Shown here: positions 16,940 through 25,904 of the stretch, in pieces
How positions within the stretch are numbered: position 1 is the stretch's first letter
Layout of the letters: every line of letters starts with the position of its first letter
Source: Pseudomonas sp. 10S4
Lineage (GTDB): Bacteria; Pseudomonadota; Gammaproteobacteria; Pseudomonadales; Pseudomonadaceae
NCBI RefSeq assembly: GCF_034344865.1
Contig: NZ_CP133774.1
Span: 124,001 to 188,000, forward strand
Reading direction: 5' to 3'
DNA length: 64,000 bases
Position numbers and translations under genes: made by a program
Notes under the pieces: generated by a model
What the model was told of the DNA's origin: nothing
The model's input: the letters and a program-made list of their open reading frames with translations, nothing else
Databases searched by the model: none

Positions 16940-17028
16940 GTGGGAGCGGGCTTGCTCGCGAAAGCGGTATGACAGTCAACGTAGATGTTGAATGTAATTA
17001 CGCCTTCGCGAGCAAGCCCGCTCCCACA
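16940..17028. repeat. REPIN (GTGGGAGCGGGCTTGCTCGCGAA family)
   Basis: Two inverted copies between the converging hypothetical and chemotaxis genes. Confidence 0.85.
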
Positions 17029-17051
17029 TTTGATTTGCGGTGTTCCTGGGA

Positions 17052-18371
17052 TCAGTTCAGTTGCAGGGTTGAGTTGAACTGACTGATCGCATCCACCACA
17101 TGCCGCGACCCTTGCTGAATCTCCAGAATCACCTCCCCCGCCTCGTTCGCCAGTTCCACGCCTAGCCCGGTTCGGCTCAAACTCGATTGCATGCTCGACA
17201 CCGCGCTCAGCGACAAATCATGGTTTTTGCGCACCACCTCGACAATCTCCAGCGTTGCCTGACTGGTTCGGGCCGCGAGGCTGCGGACTTCATCCGCCAC
17301 CACCGCGAACCCGCGCCCATGCTCCCCGGCCCGGGCCGCTTCGATCGCGGCGTTGAGCGCCAGCAGGTTGGTCTGGTCGGCGATGCCGCGAATGGTCTGG
17401 ACGATGGTGCCGATGATGTCGGACTGCTTGCTCACCGCATCGATGCTCAGGGCCGCTTCGTTGAGGTCGCGGGAAATGTCCTGAATGATCTGCACCGTTT
17501 GCTGAACCACCAGGGAACCTTTCTGCGCACAGGCGTCGTTTTGTACCGAGGTGCTGTGGGCCGATTCCGCGGCGGTTTGCAGGGTCGTGACCTGTTGAGT
17601 GATATCGCTGGCGAACTTGACCACTTTGTACAACCGGCCCTTGGTATCGAACAGTGGGTTGTAGGACGCTTCCAGGAATACCGTATGACCGTACTTGTCT
17701 TTGCGCTCGAAACGGTGCGAGTGATATTCGCCGCGATTGAGTGACGCCCAGAACGCTTTGTACTGCGCGGACTCGGCTTCGGCACGGTGGCAGAACAGGC
17801 TGTGGTGTTGACCCACTACTTCGTGGAGCGAGTAATGCATGGTTTTGAGGAAGTTTTCATTGGCGGTAATAACGCGACCGTCCGGGGTGAATTCGATTAC
17901 CGCCATGGACCGCCCGATGGCCGCCAGCATGCTCTCCTCTTCGTGCTCTTTATAGATTCGGCCAGAGATGTCCGAGGCCACTTTCATCACACTTTTAATC
18001 TGGCGATCGGGTCCGAATACCGGCATGTAACTGGCTTCAAGCCAGATCTCTTTGCCCGCCTTGTTCAATCGCAGGAAGGTGCCACTGACCGGTTCGCCAC
18101 GAGCGAGGTCGCGCCACAACTTGGCGTAGGCTTCACTGCGATAGAACGCTTCTTCACAGAAAATGCGGTGGTGTTTACCGCGAACTTCTTCGACGCTGTA
18201 GCCCATGGCGGCGCAAAAGTTTTCGTTGGCGTCGAGCACGATGCCTTCGGGGCTGAACTCGATCATCGCCATCGAACGACTGACCGCCGCCAACTTGGCG
18301 TTGGTCTCGGTCAATGCACAGTTGAAGCGTTCGATCTCCAGCAAGTCAGCCTTGTGATGTAGGTTGAACAT
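17052..18371 (-). CDS. Soluble PAS-PAS methyl-accepting chemotaxis protein (BdlA-like)
   Basis: 439 residues without membrane helices. Two PAS domains in tandem ([20 protein letters not shown] near residue 32 and [20 protein letters not shown] near 153), each ending in the PAC pattern (VMKVASDIS and VVKFASDIT), precede an MCP signalling domain with the hairpin tip [20 protein letters not shown]. This order, size and cytoplasmic location match BdlA of P. aeruginosa, which senses redox or nutrient state and promotes biofilm dispersal. Orthology is likely but not proven. It is a single gene with a long leader. Confidence 0.88.
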   Translation of the reverse strand: MFNLHHKADLLEIERFNCALTETNAKLAAVSRSMAMIEFSPEGIVLDANENFCAAMGYSVEEVRGKHHRIFCEEAFYRSEAYAKLWRDLARGEPVSGTFLRLNKAGKEIWLEASYMPVFGPDRQIKSVMKVASDISGRIYKEHEEESMLAAIGRSMAVIEFTPDGRVITANENFLKTMHYSLHEVVGQHHSLFCHRAEAESAQYKAFWASLNRGEYHSHRFERKDKYGHTVFLEASYNPLFDTKGRLYKVVKFASDITQQVTTLQTAAESAHSTSVQNDACAQKGSLVVQQTVQIIQDISRDLNEAALSIDAVSKQSDIIGTIVQTIRGIADQTNLLALNAAIEAARAGEHGRGFAVVADEVRSLAARTSQATLEIVEVVRKNHDLSLSAVSSMQSSLSRTGLGVELANEAGEVILEIQQGSRHVVDAISQFNSTLQLN

Positions 18372-18808
18372 GGCTCTATCACCTTAAGCGCGTTTTTTTG
18401 ATTGATGAAAGTTCTTGGTCTTTCAAGATCCACCACTACGTTCCACGGAACAGGCGCACGCATCCCTCCACAGGAAGGATTTGTCAGGTGATAAATGATG
18501 TTTAATCGGAGAGTCCCTGCTGCGACGCTCTTATCAAGGCATCCTTCTCTTGATAGCCCGGTCGGGCCAACCTAACGTTTTGCTAAGTAACTCCATTTAC
18601 CGGATGGCTCCATGTTGTTCAGTGTCGGTGCCTTGAGTTGCGCACTCTGCGGCTTATGTCACGGGCTCACTTTTGCAGTCACGAACCATTCATTTTTGCG
18701 ACTGAAATAGTTAGTTACGACTGAGCATAGCCAGTGAAATGTCGGATGCAATGCCATTAGTCGGCCAGTATTCAGCACAAAATCGGTTCAGCATCCATTC
18801 ATTGCCGA
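18372..18808 (-). other. Long leader/intergenic region with adjoining hairpins
   Basis: 437 bases with no recognisable gene. On the strand of the BdlA-like gene, GCCC-GACC-GGGC (18567-18556) abuts TATCAAG-N10-CTTGATA (18555-18532), whose loop reads AGAAGGATGC and so presents a GGA as in RsmA/CsrA sites. Several further GGA triplets follow on the way to the start codon. A ribosome site AAGGTG precedes the ATG. Its role as leader RNA is inferred. Confidence 0.4.
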
Positions 18809-19681
18809 TCATTGATCGGCGAGCATGCCCAGCAACGCTTGTACTGCGGCCGACGGTGCCTTGTGTGCCGCCACCACCAGGGCAAACTCGCGATCGATCC
18901 GCGGGGTTAACGGAACAACCCGCAGGCCCTGGCGATTGGCTGGCAGTGTCATTTCTGGCACCAGCGTCACCCCGATGTTTTCTCGCACCAGGGTGAACGC
19001 GCTGCTCCACTCGCGGACCTCGGCCCGCACGTCCAGCAATTGCAACCCGGCGTCGGCCGCCAGGCTGCGGGCATTGGTCGAACAACCGCCGGTGGCCAGT
19101 ACAAAGGGTTGCGCCACCAATTGAGCGAGACTGATACCGTCTTCAATGCAGCCACGCGCCAGAGGGTGGCCGGCGGGCAGCACCGCCACCCAGGCATCGC
19201 GCCCCAAGCGCCCGACGCTGCGCCCGGACGCCGGGTTCAACACCACGCCGACATCCACCAAACCGGCTTCGAGCAAGGTTTCGACTTCATCGTCGCTGAC
19301 TTCCAGGGCCACTACTTGAATGCCGGGGTAGAGACGATTGAACTGGCGTAGCAGCGGCGGTAGAAACGTTGCCAGCACCATCGGAAAACTGGCCAGCCGA
19401 ATGCTCCCGCGCTGGACGTCCCTGGCGGCATCGACGGTGCTGCGAATGTTCTCCAGGGCACCGAGCATGGTGCGTGCCTGCTCGATCACCGGCAGGCCGA
19501 TGGCGGTCGGCAGGGTCTGGCGGTTTTCCCGGCTGAACAGTTGAACGCCCAGGGTCTCCTCGATCAGCGCCAACGCCTGACTGGCGCCGGACTGCGTCAT
19601 GCCGACCCGCTCGGCCGCCCGGGTGATGTTGCCGGTATCGGCCACCGCCACCACCATTCGCCAATGCATCAGATTCATCAT
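18809..19681 (-). CDS. LysR-family transcriptional regulator
   Basis: 290 residues. The helix-turn-helix is ITRAAERVGMTQSGASQALA, then LFSRENRQTLPTAIG. The effector domain starts IRLASFPMVLATFLPPLLRQ and contains the LysR substrate-binding core DVGVVLNPASGRSVGRLGRD. It is divergent from the following glutathione transferase with a 99-base gap, so that gene is its probable target. Two adjacent ATGs are possible starts. Confidence 0.9.
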   Translation of the reverse strand: MMNLMHWRMVVAVADTGNITRAAERVGMTQSGASQALALIEETLGVQLFSRENRQTLPTAIGLPVIEQARTMLGALENIRSTVDAARDVQRGSIRLASFPMVLATFLPPLLRQFNRLYPGIQVVALEVSDDEVETLLEAGLVDVGVVLNPASGRSVGRLGRDAWVAVLPAGHPLARGCIEDGISLAQLVAQPFVLATGGCSTNARSLAADAGLQLLDVRAEVREWSSAFTLVRENIGVTLVPEMTLPANRQGLRVVPLTPRIDREFALVVAAHKAPSAAVQALLGMLADQ

Positions 19682-19780
19682 GGCAGTAGCTGTCCTTATG
19701 GCAGTGTTCTGAAAGATTAATTTTACGAAGCCCGGCGCGCACTATGACACTGGCCTAAACCCCCAACCAGAGCCCTGCCC

Positions 19781-20383
19781 ATGAAGTTGTATTACGCACC
19801 CCAAGCCTGTTCGATGGCGCCGCACATTGTGTTGCGCGAACTGGGTCTGCCCTTCGCATTGATTCGTGTCGATAACAGCACCAAGCAAACCGTCGCCGGT
19901 GAAGACTTCCTCGCCATCAACCCCAAGGGCTACGTCGCGGCGCTGCAACTGGACAACGGCGAGGTGTTGACCGAAGGCCCGGCGATCCTGCAATACCTGG
20001 CGGACCTGCGGCCCGAAGCGAATCTGGCGCCGGCGAACGGGAGTTTCGAGCGAGTGCGATTGCAGGAATGGCTGAACTTCGTCTCGACCGAGATTCATGG
20101 CGGGCTCGGTGCATTGTTCAATGCGCAGTTTCCCGATGAGGTGAAAGTGCTGATCAAGGCGAAACTGTTCAAGCGTTTTGGGGTGTTGAGCCAGACGCTG
20201 GAGCGACAGGATTATTTGATGGCGGGTGGGTTCAGTGTTGTCGATGCGTATCTGTTTACGGTGTTGCGCTGGACCGGTTTTTTTGGCATCGATCTAAACG
20301 AATGGCCAGCATTGGCGCGGTTTCAGGCAAGGATTGATGCGCGTCCGACGGTGAAAGCGGCGTTGGCGGCGGAATTGGCGTAG
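19781..20383 (+). CDS. Glutathione S-transferase, beta class (GstA-like)
   Basis: 200 residues. The N-terminus MKLYYAPQACSMAPHIVLRE is the bacterial beta-class signature with the catalytic Cys10 and flanking Ser. It also has NPKGYVAALQLDNGEVLTEG (glutathione site) and FSVVDAYLFTVLRWTGFFGI in the helical domain. It conjugates glutathione to electrophiles or acts in thiol redox. The divergent LysR gene is its likely regulator. A REP pair follows. Confidence 0.92.
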   Translation: MKLYYAPQACSMAPHIVLRELGLPFALIRVDNSTKQTVAGEDFLAINPKGYVAALQLDNGEVLTEGPAILQYLADLRPEANLAPANGSFERVRLQEWLNFVSTEIHGGLGALFNAQFPDEVKVLIKAKLFKRFGVLSQTLERQDYLMAGGFSVVDAYLFTVLRWTGFFGIDLNEWPALARFQARIDARPTVKAALAAELA

Positions 20384-20392
20384 GGCTGAAGG

Positions 20393-20490
20393 CCATTCGC
20401 GAGCAAGCCCGCTCCCACAGGGGATCTCCAGTGAACACAGACTTTGTGAACACCAAAAATCCAATGTGGGAGCGGGCTTGCTCGCGAAGG
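20393..20490. repeat. REP pair in everted (tail-out) arrangement
   Basis: TTCGCGAGCAAGCCCGCTCC comes first and GTGGGAGCGGGCTTGCTCGC second, the reverse of the head order of the other GTGGGAGC pairs in this window. The centre of about 40 bases is unrelated to their spacers. Confidence 0.75.
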
Positions 20491-20526
20491 CTATCGCTCA
20501 AACACCACAAAAACATCAGAAAGAAC

Positions 20527-21540
20527 CTACAAACTCCCACTCACCTTGGTCGCCACCTCCCCCGGCACCCAAGCCTTCCATACCTGCGGCTGATCACGCA
20601 AAAACGCTTCGGCCACCTGACGCGGTTGCTGACGTTTTTCGCTCATCTGCGCCAGGGTCTGGTTCAGCAGACCAATCGGCAAGTCGACCTTTTCAAAGAA
20701 CGCCACCAGGTCCGGGTACTGCGTCTTGAACGGCGCGGACACGCCAATCGCCAAGCTGGCCGGCATTGAACGGGTGCCCTTCGGATGCGGGTTGTTGGCA
20801 TCGGCCAGGGTCTTCCAGGCTTCGGCATCGAACGGCGGCTCTTCAAGTTTCACCAGTTTGAAACGGCCCAACAACGGTGTCGGCGACCAGTAGTAGAACA
20901 GCACCGGTTTGCCACGGCGGATCGACGACGCCACCTCGGCATCCAGCGCCGCACCGGAGCCGGTACGGAAGTTGACGTAGTCGGCAGTCAGGTCATAGGC
21001 CTTGAGTTTCTGGCTGTTGACGATCTCCGAAGTCCAGCCAGTAGGGCTATTGAGAAAGCGCCCGCGGCTCGGGTCTTCAGGGTCGCGGAACACGTCCTTG
21101 TAGCGGGCCAGGTCAGCAACGGACTTCAGCTCCGGGGCCAACGGTTTGATGCCGCGTTCCGGGTCACCCTTGATCACGTATTCCGGCACCCACCAACCTT
21201 CGGTGGCGCCTTTGACCGTGTCGCCGAGGCCGAACACTTTGCCTTCGGCCGAGGCCTTGACCCACGCCGGACTGCGCCCGGCCCATTCTTCGCCGATCAC
21301 CTGGATATCGTTCTTGGACAGCGCCGCTTCGAGGCTGACGGTGCTGCCGGGCAAGGTGTCGGTCGGGTAGCCGTAACCTTTCTCGACGATCAGTCGCAGG
21401 ACTTCGGTGATGAAACTGCCGCTTTCCCAGGCAATGTCGCCAAAGTGGATCGGCGTGGGTTTTTCGGCGGCAGGAACGTGGGTAGCCACGAGGCTCAGGG
21501 CCAGCAGCGAACTGCCGAGCAGGGTTTTGATCGATCTCAT
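20527..21540 (-). CDS. ABC transporter substrate-binding protein, glycine betaine type
   Basis: 337 residues. The signal peptide is MRSIKTLLGSSLLALSLVAT... with cleavage near VPAAEK. The mature part is an OpuAC/ProX-like domain: IHFGDIAWESGSFITEVLRL, TEGWWVPEYVIKGDPERGIK, and VLFYYWSPTPLLGRFKLVKL with Trp/Tyr residues that usually form the quaternary-amine cage. No permease or ATPase lies nearby, so it must work with distant partners or as a sensor. Its ATG overlaps the stop of the upstream ECF sigma gene (ATGA), predicting translational coupling. This pairing is unusual. Confidence 0.88.
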   Translation of the reverse strand: MRSIKTLLGSSLLALSLVATHVPAAEKPTPIHFGDIAWESGSFITEVLRLIVEKGYGYPTDTLPGSTVSLEAALSKNDIQVIGEEWAGRSPAWVKASAEGKVFGLGDTVKGATEGWWVPEYVIKGDPERGIKPLAPELKSVADLARYKDVFRDPEDPSRGRFLNSPTGWTSEIVNSQKLKAYDLTADYVNFRTGSGAALDAEVASSIRRGKPVLFYYWSPTPLLGRFKLVKLEEPPFDAEAWKTLADANNPHPKGTRSMPASLAIGVSAPFKTQYPDLVAFFEKVDLPIGLLNQTLAQMSEKRQQPRQVAEAFLRDQPQVWKAWVPGEVATKVSGSL

Positions 21541-22085
21541 GCGGACCTCTGGGTCAAAGGTGTTCGATTGATGGATTCATTGGCGCTGTGCTGGACGCAC
21601 AAAGCCTGGGAGCGGGTCATGTAGACGCTGACCGAACGCTGGGAAATGCCCAGTTCCGCGGCGATTTGCGGGTAGGTCAGGCCATCGATTCGCGACAACA
21701 GGAACGTTGCCCGGACCTTGCCCGGCAAGCGTTCAAGCGTGCGGTCGAGGCCATGCAAGGCTTGGGTCAGTTGCAGCAGGTCTTCGGGCGATCCCGCCTG
21801 ATGCGGGTCGAGTTGCTGCAATTGATCGAGGTGCTGGCGCTCCAGATCCCGGCGGCGCCAAAGCTGATAGATCAAGCGCTGGGCGATGGTGGTCAGCAAG
21901 GCGCGGGGCTCGCGAATTGGCGTCAGCCCTGGGGATTCCAGCAGTTGGGTGAAGGTTTCGGCGGCAATGTCTTCGACGCTTGCGCTGGCGCCCAACTGCC
22001 GGCGCAACCGTGCGCACAGCCAGGCGTAATGCGCGCGGAACAATCCGCCCACGTGGTGACGATGGGAAAGGTCGGCGCCGGACAT
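21537..22085 (-). CDS. FecI-like ECF sigma factor, orphan
   Basis: 182 residues. Sigma-2 spans LFRAHYAWLCARLRRQLGAS to IAQRLIYQLWRRRDLERQHL. Sigma-4 is LPGKVRATFLLSRIDGLTYP followed by QIAAELGISQRSVSVYMTRS, as in iron-starvation (FecI) sigma factors. Unlike those, no FecR-type anti-sigma or TonB receptor is adjacent; instead it is coupled by a 4-base overlap to a betaine-type binding protein. No Fur box was seen upstream. The signal and regulon are unknown. Confidence 0.88.
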   Translation of the reverse strand: MSGADLSHRHHVGGLFRAHYAWLCARLRRQLGASASVEDIAAETFTQLLESPGLTPIREPRALLTTIAQRLIYQLWRRRDLERQHLDQLQQLDPHQAGSPEDLLQLTQALHGLDRTLERLPGKVRATFLLSRIDGLTYPQIAAELGISQRSVSVYMTRSQALCVQHSANESINRTPLTQRSA

Positions 22086-22229
22086 AGGGGCTCCTGGGGT
22101 TAGGGGTCGCTGAATGTCCGGTGATCCGGTGGCGCGATTCTAGCCAAGAGCCTTATTCTTTAATAAGACTTAAAAGGCATTTTTATATTCGATTATGGAA
22201 TTTAAAGAGATAAAGTCAAAAGATCGTAC

Positions 22230-23021
22230 CTAACGCAACCGCCCATACCCCAACGCCTCGGCCTCTTGCTGGTAATCGAGCACGATCTGATAGTCGCTTT
22301 CCGTCGCGGGTAACACCTCTCGCAAACCCAGGATCTCGGCAACGTCCGGCAACTCCCGCAACGCCTCATTCATCACCCGCCGAAGCCTCTCGATCTGCTC
22401 ATCGCTGGCACTGGCAGCGGTGATGTAAGGCAAGGTCGGACTGAAGGCACTTCGAGCGATAACGCGCAAGCCGGCCACTTCCGCTTCGGCGTGCCGCGCC
22501 AGGTAGGCGAAGGTCACGCTGTCGATGGCCGCCAGGTCAGCCAGGTCTTCACGCAGCCAGCGCAGGCTTTCGCGGTGGCCACCGCTGATGCCGACACTGG
22601 CGAAGAACTGGCCGTCGCGGTGCAACGGCGCCAGTCGATGACGCAGCAGGTTCATGCCGCTGTTGGATCCTTCGTCGTTGATCACCCCGCGACTGTTGTG
22701 AAAGGCCGGCAAGCTGCGGCGCGGATCGTCGGCGCGGCAGAGCAACAGGCTGCAATGGTTGCCGGTGTTGCTGTCCGGCAGTTCATAACGCGGGCGACCA
22801 ACGACCCGGACCTGACCGCGTAACAAGGTCATCAGCGGATAGCCGCAGGTTTGGGTCAGCAGCAGGTTCGGGGAGCACCAGAGGTCTGGCAGTGACAGCC
22901 CTTCGGCGGTTTGGCGGGACACGCCCAGTCGCTCGATCATTCGGGTCAGCCAGACTTCATTGGCCTGGCGGATTGGCTCGGGGGCGACGTACATCAGTAG
23001 TTCGGCGATGCGTTGTGTCAT
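22230..23021 (-). CDS. PhnD-like phosphate/phosphonate-binding family protein without signal peptide
   Basis: About 263 residues from MTQRIAELLMYVAPEPIRQA, with GGAGATTTCG before the ATG. Family features are LPDLWCSPNLLLTQTCGYPL, the GVINDEGSNSGMNLLRHRLA ligand loop and FASVGISGGHRESLRWLRED with VTFAYLARH downstream. PhnD-type proteins are normally exported; no signal peptide is visible here, so this one looks cytoplasmic or relies on an unusual route. No transport partners are adjacent. The ligand is unknown. Confidence 0.8.
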   Translation of the reverse strand: MTQRIAELLMYVAPEPIRQANEVWLTRMIERLGVSRQTAEGLSLPDLWCSPNLLLTQTCGYPLMTLLRGQVRVVGRPRYELPDSNTGNHCSLLLCRADDPRRSLPAFHNSRGVINDEGSNSGMNLLRHRLAPLHRDGQFFASVGISGGHRESLRWLREDLADLAAIDSVTFAYLARHAEAEVAGLRVIARSAFSPTLPYITAASASDEQIERLRRVMNEALRELPDVAEILGLREVLPATESDYQIVLDYQQEAEALGYGRLR

Positions 23022-23049
23022 CGAAATCTCCCATACAACGAATATCCAA

Positions 23050-23138
23050 TGTGGGAGCGGGCTTGCTCGCGAATGCGCTGTGTCAGTCGACATCTTGGGT
23101 GCCTGATACGCCGCATTCGCGAGCAAGCCCGCTCCCAC
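23050..23138. repeat. REPIN (GTGGGAGCGGGCTTGCTCGCGAA family)
   Basis: Two inverted copies, between the desaturase stop and the PhnD-like gene start. Confidence 0.85.
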
Positions 23139-23154
23139 AAGGGATCACCTTCAA

Positions 23155-24096
23155 TCAATAGAATGGATGCTGCGGGCTGTCGATCGCCTTCACGCCATTT
23201 TGGCGCCACAACTGCCCATAACCCTGCACCAAAAACCCGCCACTGCGCGCCAGCCATTGCTCACGACGTGCGTGATAAGCCGTGGGCAAGTCATACCAGG
23301 GCAGGCTCGGCAAGTCGTGATGCACCAGGTGCAGGTTGTTGTTCAGGAACAGCCAGCTCCACGGCCACGCCGCTTCATTGAGCACGGTACGTTGCTCGGG
23401 TTGGGCGTTCGGGCGGTGTTCATAGTAGGAGCGAATCATTGCAATCGACAGCGCCGGCACGCTGATCAGCAACAGGTAATGCCACACCGGCAGCACGCTG
23501 AAGTGCGCGATGAACGCCAGCATCAACACCGTAAGCGTGCTGTGGGTCAACCACATCAGCCAGGCTTGGCGCTCGCCCGTGCGCAGGCGTCGCAGTTCTT
23601 TGCGGGCCAGGGCCTGCAACGCCATGGGCGCGCCAACCATGACGCGCCCGAGCACGGTTTTGTTCAGCCGGTGCAGGGCCTGTTTGAACACCGAGCTGCG
23701 TTGCCAGTGCGCGGCGCTGAGGTAACGGCTTTCCGGGTCGCGACCGGGGACGGTCAGGTCTTCGTCGTGGTGATGCAGCAAATGGCTGTCGCGATAGAGG
23801 GTGTACGGAAACCACACTGCAAACGGTGCGTAACCGAGGAGTTTGTTCAGGGCCAGCCTGCGCGTGGGGTGCCCGTGGAGCAATTCGTGTTGCACCGACA
23901 ACCAGAGCACCACCAACGGAATCAGCAACAGCGTGCTCCACCAAAGGCCCAGCCGGTCACTGGCCAAGACAATGCTGAACCAGGCCGCGTACACGCCAAT
24001 CAGCAACAACCAGGTGGGCCATTCGGTGCGAGCGGTCAGGCGTTGGCGCAGGGTTTCGATTTCTTCTCGATGGGCGGCGTCGAAGTAATGGGACAT
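23155..24096 (-). CDS. Fatty acid desaturase family membrane protein
   Basis: 313 residues with about four membrane helices and the three histidine boxes of membrane di-iron enzymes: HELLHGH near residue 70, HLLHHH near 106, and HLVHHDLP near 258. These bind the di-iron centre that inserts a double bond or hydroxyl group. Chain-length and position specificity cannot be read. It is co-oriented with the PhnD-like gene across a REPIN. Confidence 0.9.
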   Translation of the reverse strand: MSHYFDAAHREEIETLRQRLTARTEWPTWLLLIGVYAAWFSIVLASDRLGLWWSTLLLIPLVVLWLSVQHELLHGHPTRRLALNKLLGYAPFAVWFPYTLYRDSHLLHHHDEDLTVPGRDPESRYLSAAHWQRSSVFKQALHRLNKTVLGRVMVGAPMALQALARKELRRLRTGERQAWLMWLTHSTLTVLMLAFIAHFSVLPVWHYLLLISVPALSIAMIRSYYEHRPNAQPEQRTVLNEAAWPWSWLFLNNNLHLVHHDLPSLPWYDLPTAYHARREQWLARSGGFLVQGYGQLWRQNGVKAIDSPQHPFY

Positions 24097-24195
24097 GGCT
24101 TTGCTCAGAACGGGACTTGTCCCTCTCTGTGCAATAGCGTGGGGAAATCTTGCAGATTATTTGGTTAGGTCGTCAGAGTGTGTTGGTTAAGCATT

Positions 24196-24313
24196 TGTGG
24201 CGAGGGGCTTGCCCCCGTTCGGCTGCGCAGCAGTCGCAAAGGCGATGACCATTCTTCAGGTCAACCGCAGGGGAGCGCTTCGCGCTCCAACGGGGGCAAG
24301 CCCCCTCACCACA
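24196..24313. repeat. REPIN (TGTGGCGAGGGGCTTGCCCCC family)
   Basis: Two inverted copies with inner arms TTCGGCTGCGCAGCAG and GAGCGCTTCGCGCTCC; located between the desaturase start and a small lysine-rich gene. Confidence 0.8.
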
Positions 24314-24345
24314 AAAAGCCCCTTAGCCACAGGGTGATTCAGGTC

Positions 24346-24456
24346 TCAGTGCCCGAACACGTCCACCTTCTTGGCCTTCTTGTCCGCGCGCTTTTCATCG
24401 GCGGTTTTTGCCGGTTTTTTCTTCGCAGCTTTCTTTGAATCCATGCCTTTGGCCAT
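24346..24456 (-). CDS. Small lysine-rich protein
   Basis: 36 codons, starting MAKGMDSKKAAKKKPAKTAD and ending KKVDVFGH. About a third of the residues are Lys, with Ala, Asp and Glu; it resembles histone-H1-like or ribosome-associated tails. TGGAG lies 10 bases before the ATG. No domain is recognised. The composition and good ribosome site support a real small gene. Confidence 0.6.
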   Translation of the reverse strand: MAKGMDSKKAAKKKPAKTADEKRADKKAKKVDVFGH

Positions 24457-24559
24457 GATACGTACTCCACTCATACGGGATGTGAAGTCAGGTATACACC
24501 TATCGCGCCGCTCGCGTTCTTTTATAATCGCCCGCTCAGCCAACCGACAGCCAAAGCCC

Positions 24560-24997
24560 ATGCCAGACACCCAATACACCTTGCTCGACGAGCCGTTATG
24601 GCCGTTGATGAACAAGTTTTACCGCGCCCACCAATCGCCAATGAAAGCGGTGCGCGATGCTCAACTCTGGGTGGCCAGGCGCGGGGAAATCGTCGCCGCG
24701 CTGTGCTTGCGCCCCGTGTCGGGCGGGCATTGGTTGACGGGGTTGTTTGTCGATCCGGCCTGTCGCGAGCAAGGCGTGGCGGCGGCGCTGATCGCCGCAG
24801 CCGTCAAGGACCTCGACAGCCCGGCGTGGCTGTTCTGCCACCCGGATTTGCGCGGATTTTACGAGCGTCGCGGCTTTTATTTCGACCCGCAAATGCCCTA
24901 CGCCATGGTCGAGCGCTTGAGCCGTTACGCGCGTAGCAAACCCATGATCGCCATGGGCTTAGAACCGTTGGCGAGGTCGACCATCGATAATGTGTGA
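24560..24997 (+). CDS. GNAT family N-acetyltransferase
   Basis: 145 residues from MPDTQYTLLDEPLWPLMNKF. The acetyl-CoA loop is GLFVDPACREQGVAAALIAA, and the C-terminal part is FCHPDLRGFYERRGFYFDP, the GNAT Tyr-Glu-Arg-Arg-Gly-Phe signature. It is a single gene divergent from the lysine-rich small gene. The substrate is unknown. Confidence 0.85.
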   Translation: MPDTQYTLLDEPLWPLMNKFYRAHQSPMKAVRDAQLWVARRGEIVAALCLRPVSGGHWLTGLFVDPACREQGVAAALIAAAVKDLDSPAWLFCHPDLRGFYERRGFYFDPQMPYAMVERLSRYARSKPMIAMGLEPLARSTIDNV

Positions 24998-25057
24998 TCG
25001 CCCGTCGATGGCTGCGTGCTAGCCTCGTGGTCGACTTCGACTTCGCCAGGATGCGCC

Positions 25058-25879
25058 ATGAAACCTGCCCTACTCGCCTTGACCCTCACCGCCCTGCTCG
25101 CCCCTGTTTTGGCTCACGCTGCCGACACGCAACCCGTCTCGGCCAAGCAATACGCCGAGGTGCTAAAAGGCACTTGGCGCGCGCCGCAGAACGTGGTGCG
25201 CGACGTCTACCGTCACCCGCACCAGAGTCTGCAATTCTTCGGTTTGCGGCCGAATCAAACAGTCATCGAAATCACCCCCGGCAGCGGTTGGTACAGCGAA
25301 TTGCTCGCCCCGCTGCTCAAGGATCACGGCACCTATATTGCCGCTGTCCAGGCGCCGACGGTCAGTGACTCGGCGCGCAAGAACGAAGAAACGCTGAAGA
25401 CGAAATTCGCCGTCGCGCCTGCCCAATATGCCAAGGCCCGGGTGGTCGAGTTCGACCCCAAGGCCCCGGTGTTGGGCAAACCCGGTTCAGCCGATACCGT
25501 GCTGACCTTTCGCAACGTGCACAACTGGGTGCTGGCGGACACGGCGCCGTTGATGTTCGAGTCGTTCTTCAAGGTGTTGAAACCGGGTGGCGTGCTCGGT
25601 GTGGTGGATCATCGGGCCAAGGACGGGGCGTCGCTGGAGGACATCAAGCACAGCGGTTACCTGACCACGGCGTATGTGGTGAAACTAGCGACCGATGCCG
25701 GGTTCAAGCTTGAGGGACAAAGCGAGATCAATGCCAACCCGAAGGACACCAAGGATTACCCTGAAGGCGTCTGGACCTTGCCGCCGACGTTGACGTTGGG
25801 GGAGAAGGACAAGGCTAAATATCTGGCGATTGGTGAGTCGGACCGGATGACGTTGCGGTTCATCAAACCCGCGAAATAA
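25058..25879 (+). CDS. Secreted methyltransferase-like protein
   Basis: 273 residues. A clear signal peptide (MKPALLALTLTALLAPVLAH, cleavage after AHA) is followed by a class I methyltransferase fold: VIEITPGSGWYSELLAPLLK is the SAM motif I, TVLTFRNVHNWVL is the motif IV region, and FKVLKPGGVLGVVDHRAKDG is motif V. SAM is cytoplasmic, so an exported methyltransferase fold is odd; it may have lost catalysis or bind another ligand. A close REPIN follows. Confidence 0.82.
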   Translation: MKPALLALTLTALLAPVLAHAADTQPVSAKQYAEVLKGTWRAPQNVVRDVYRHPHQSLQFFGLRPNQTVIEITPGSGWYSELLAPLLKDHGTYIAAVQAPTVSDSARKNEETLKTKFAVAPAQYAKARVVEFDPKAPVLGKPGSADTVLTFRNVHNWVLADTAPLMFESFFKVLKPGGVLGVVDHRAKDGASLEDIKHSGYLTTAYVVKLATDAGFKLEGQSEINANPKDTKDYPEGVWTLPPTLTLGEKDKAKYLAIGESDRMTLRFIKPAK

Positions 25880-25904
25880 AGATTCAGAGCACACCTAAAT
25901 CAAC

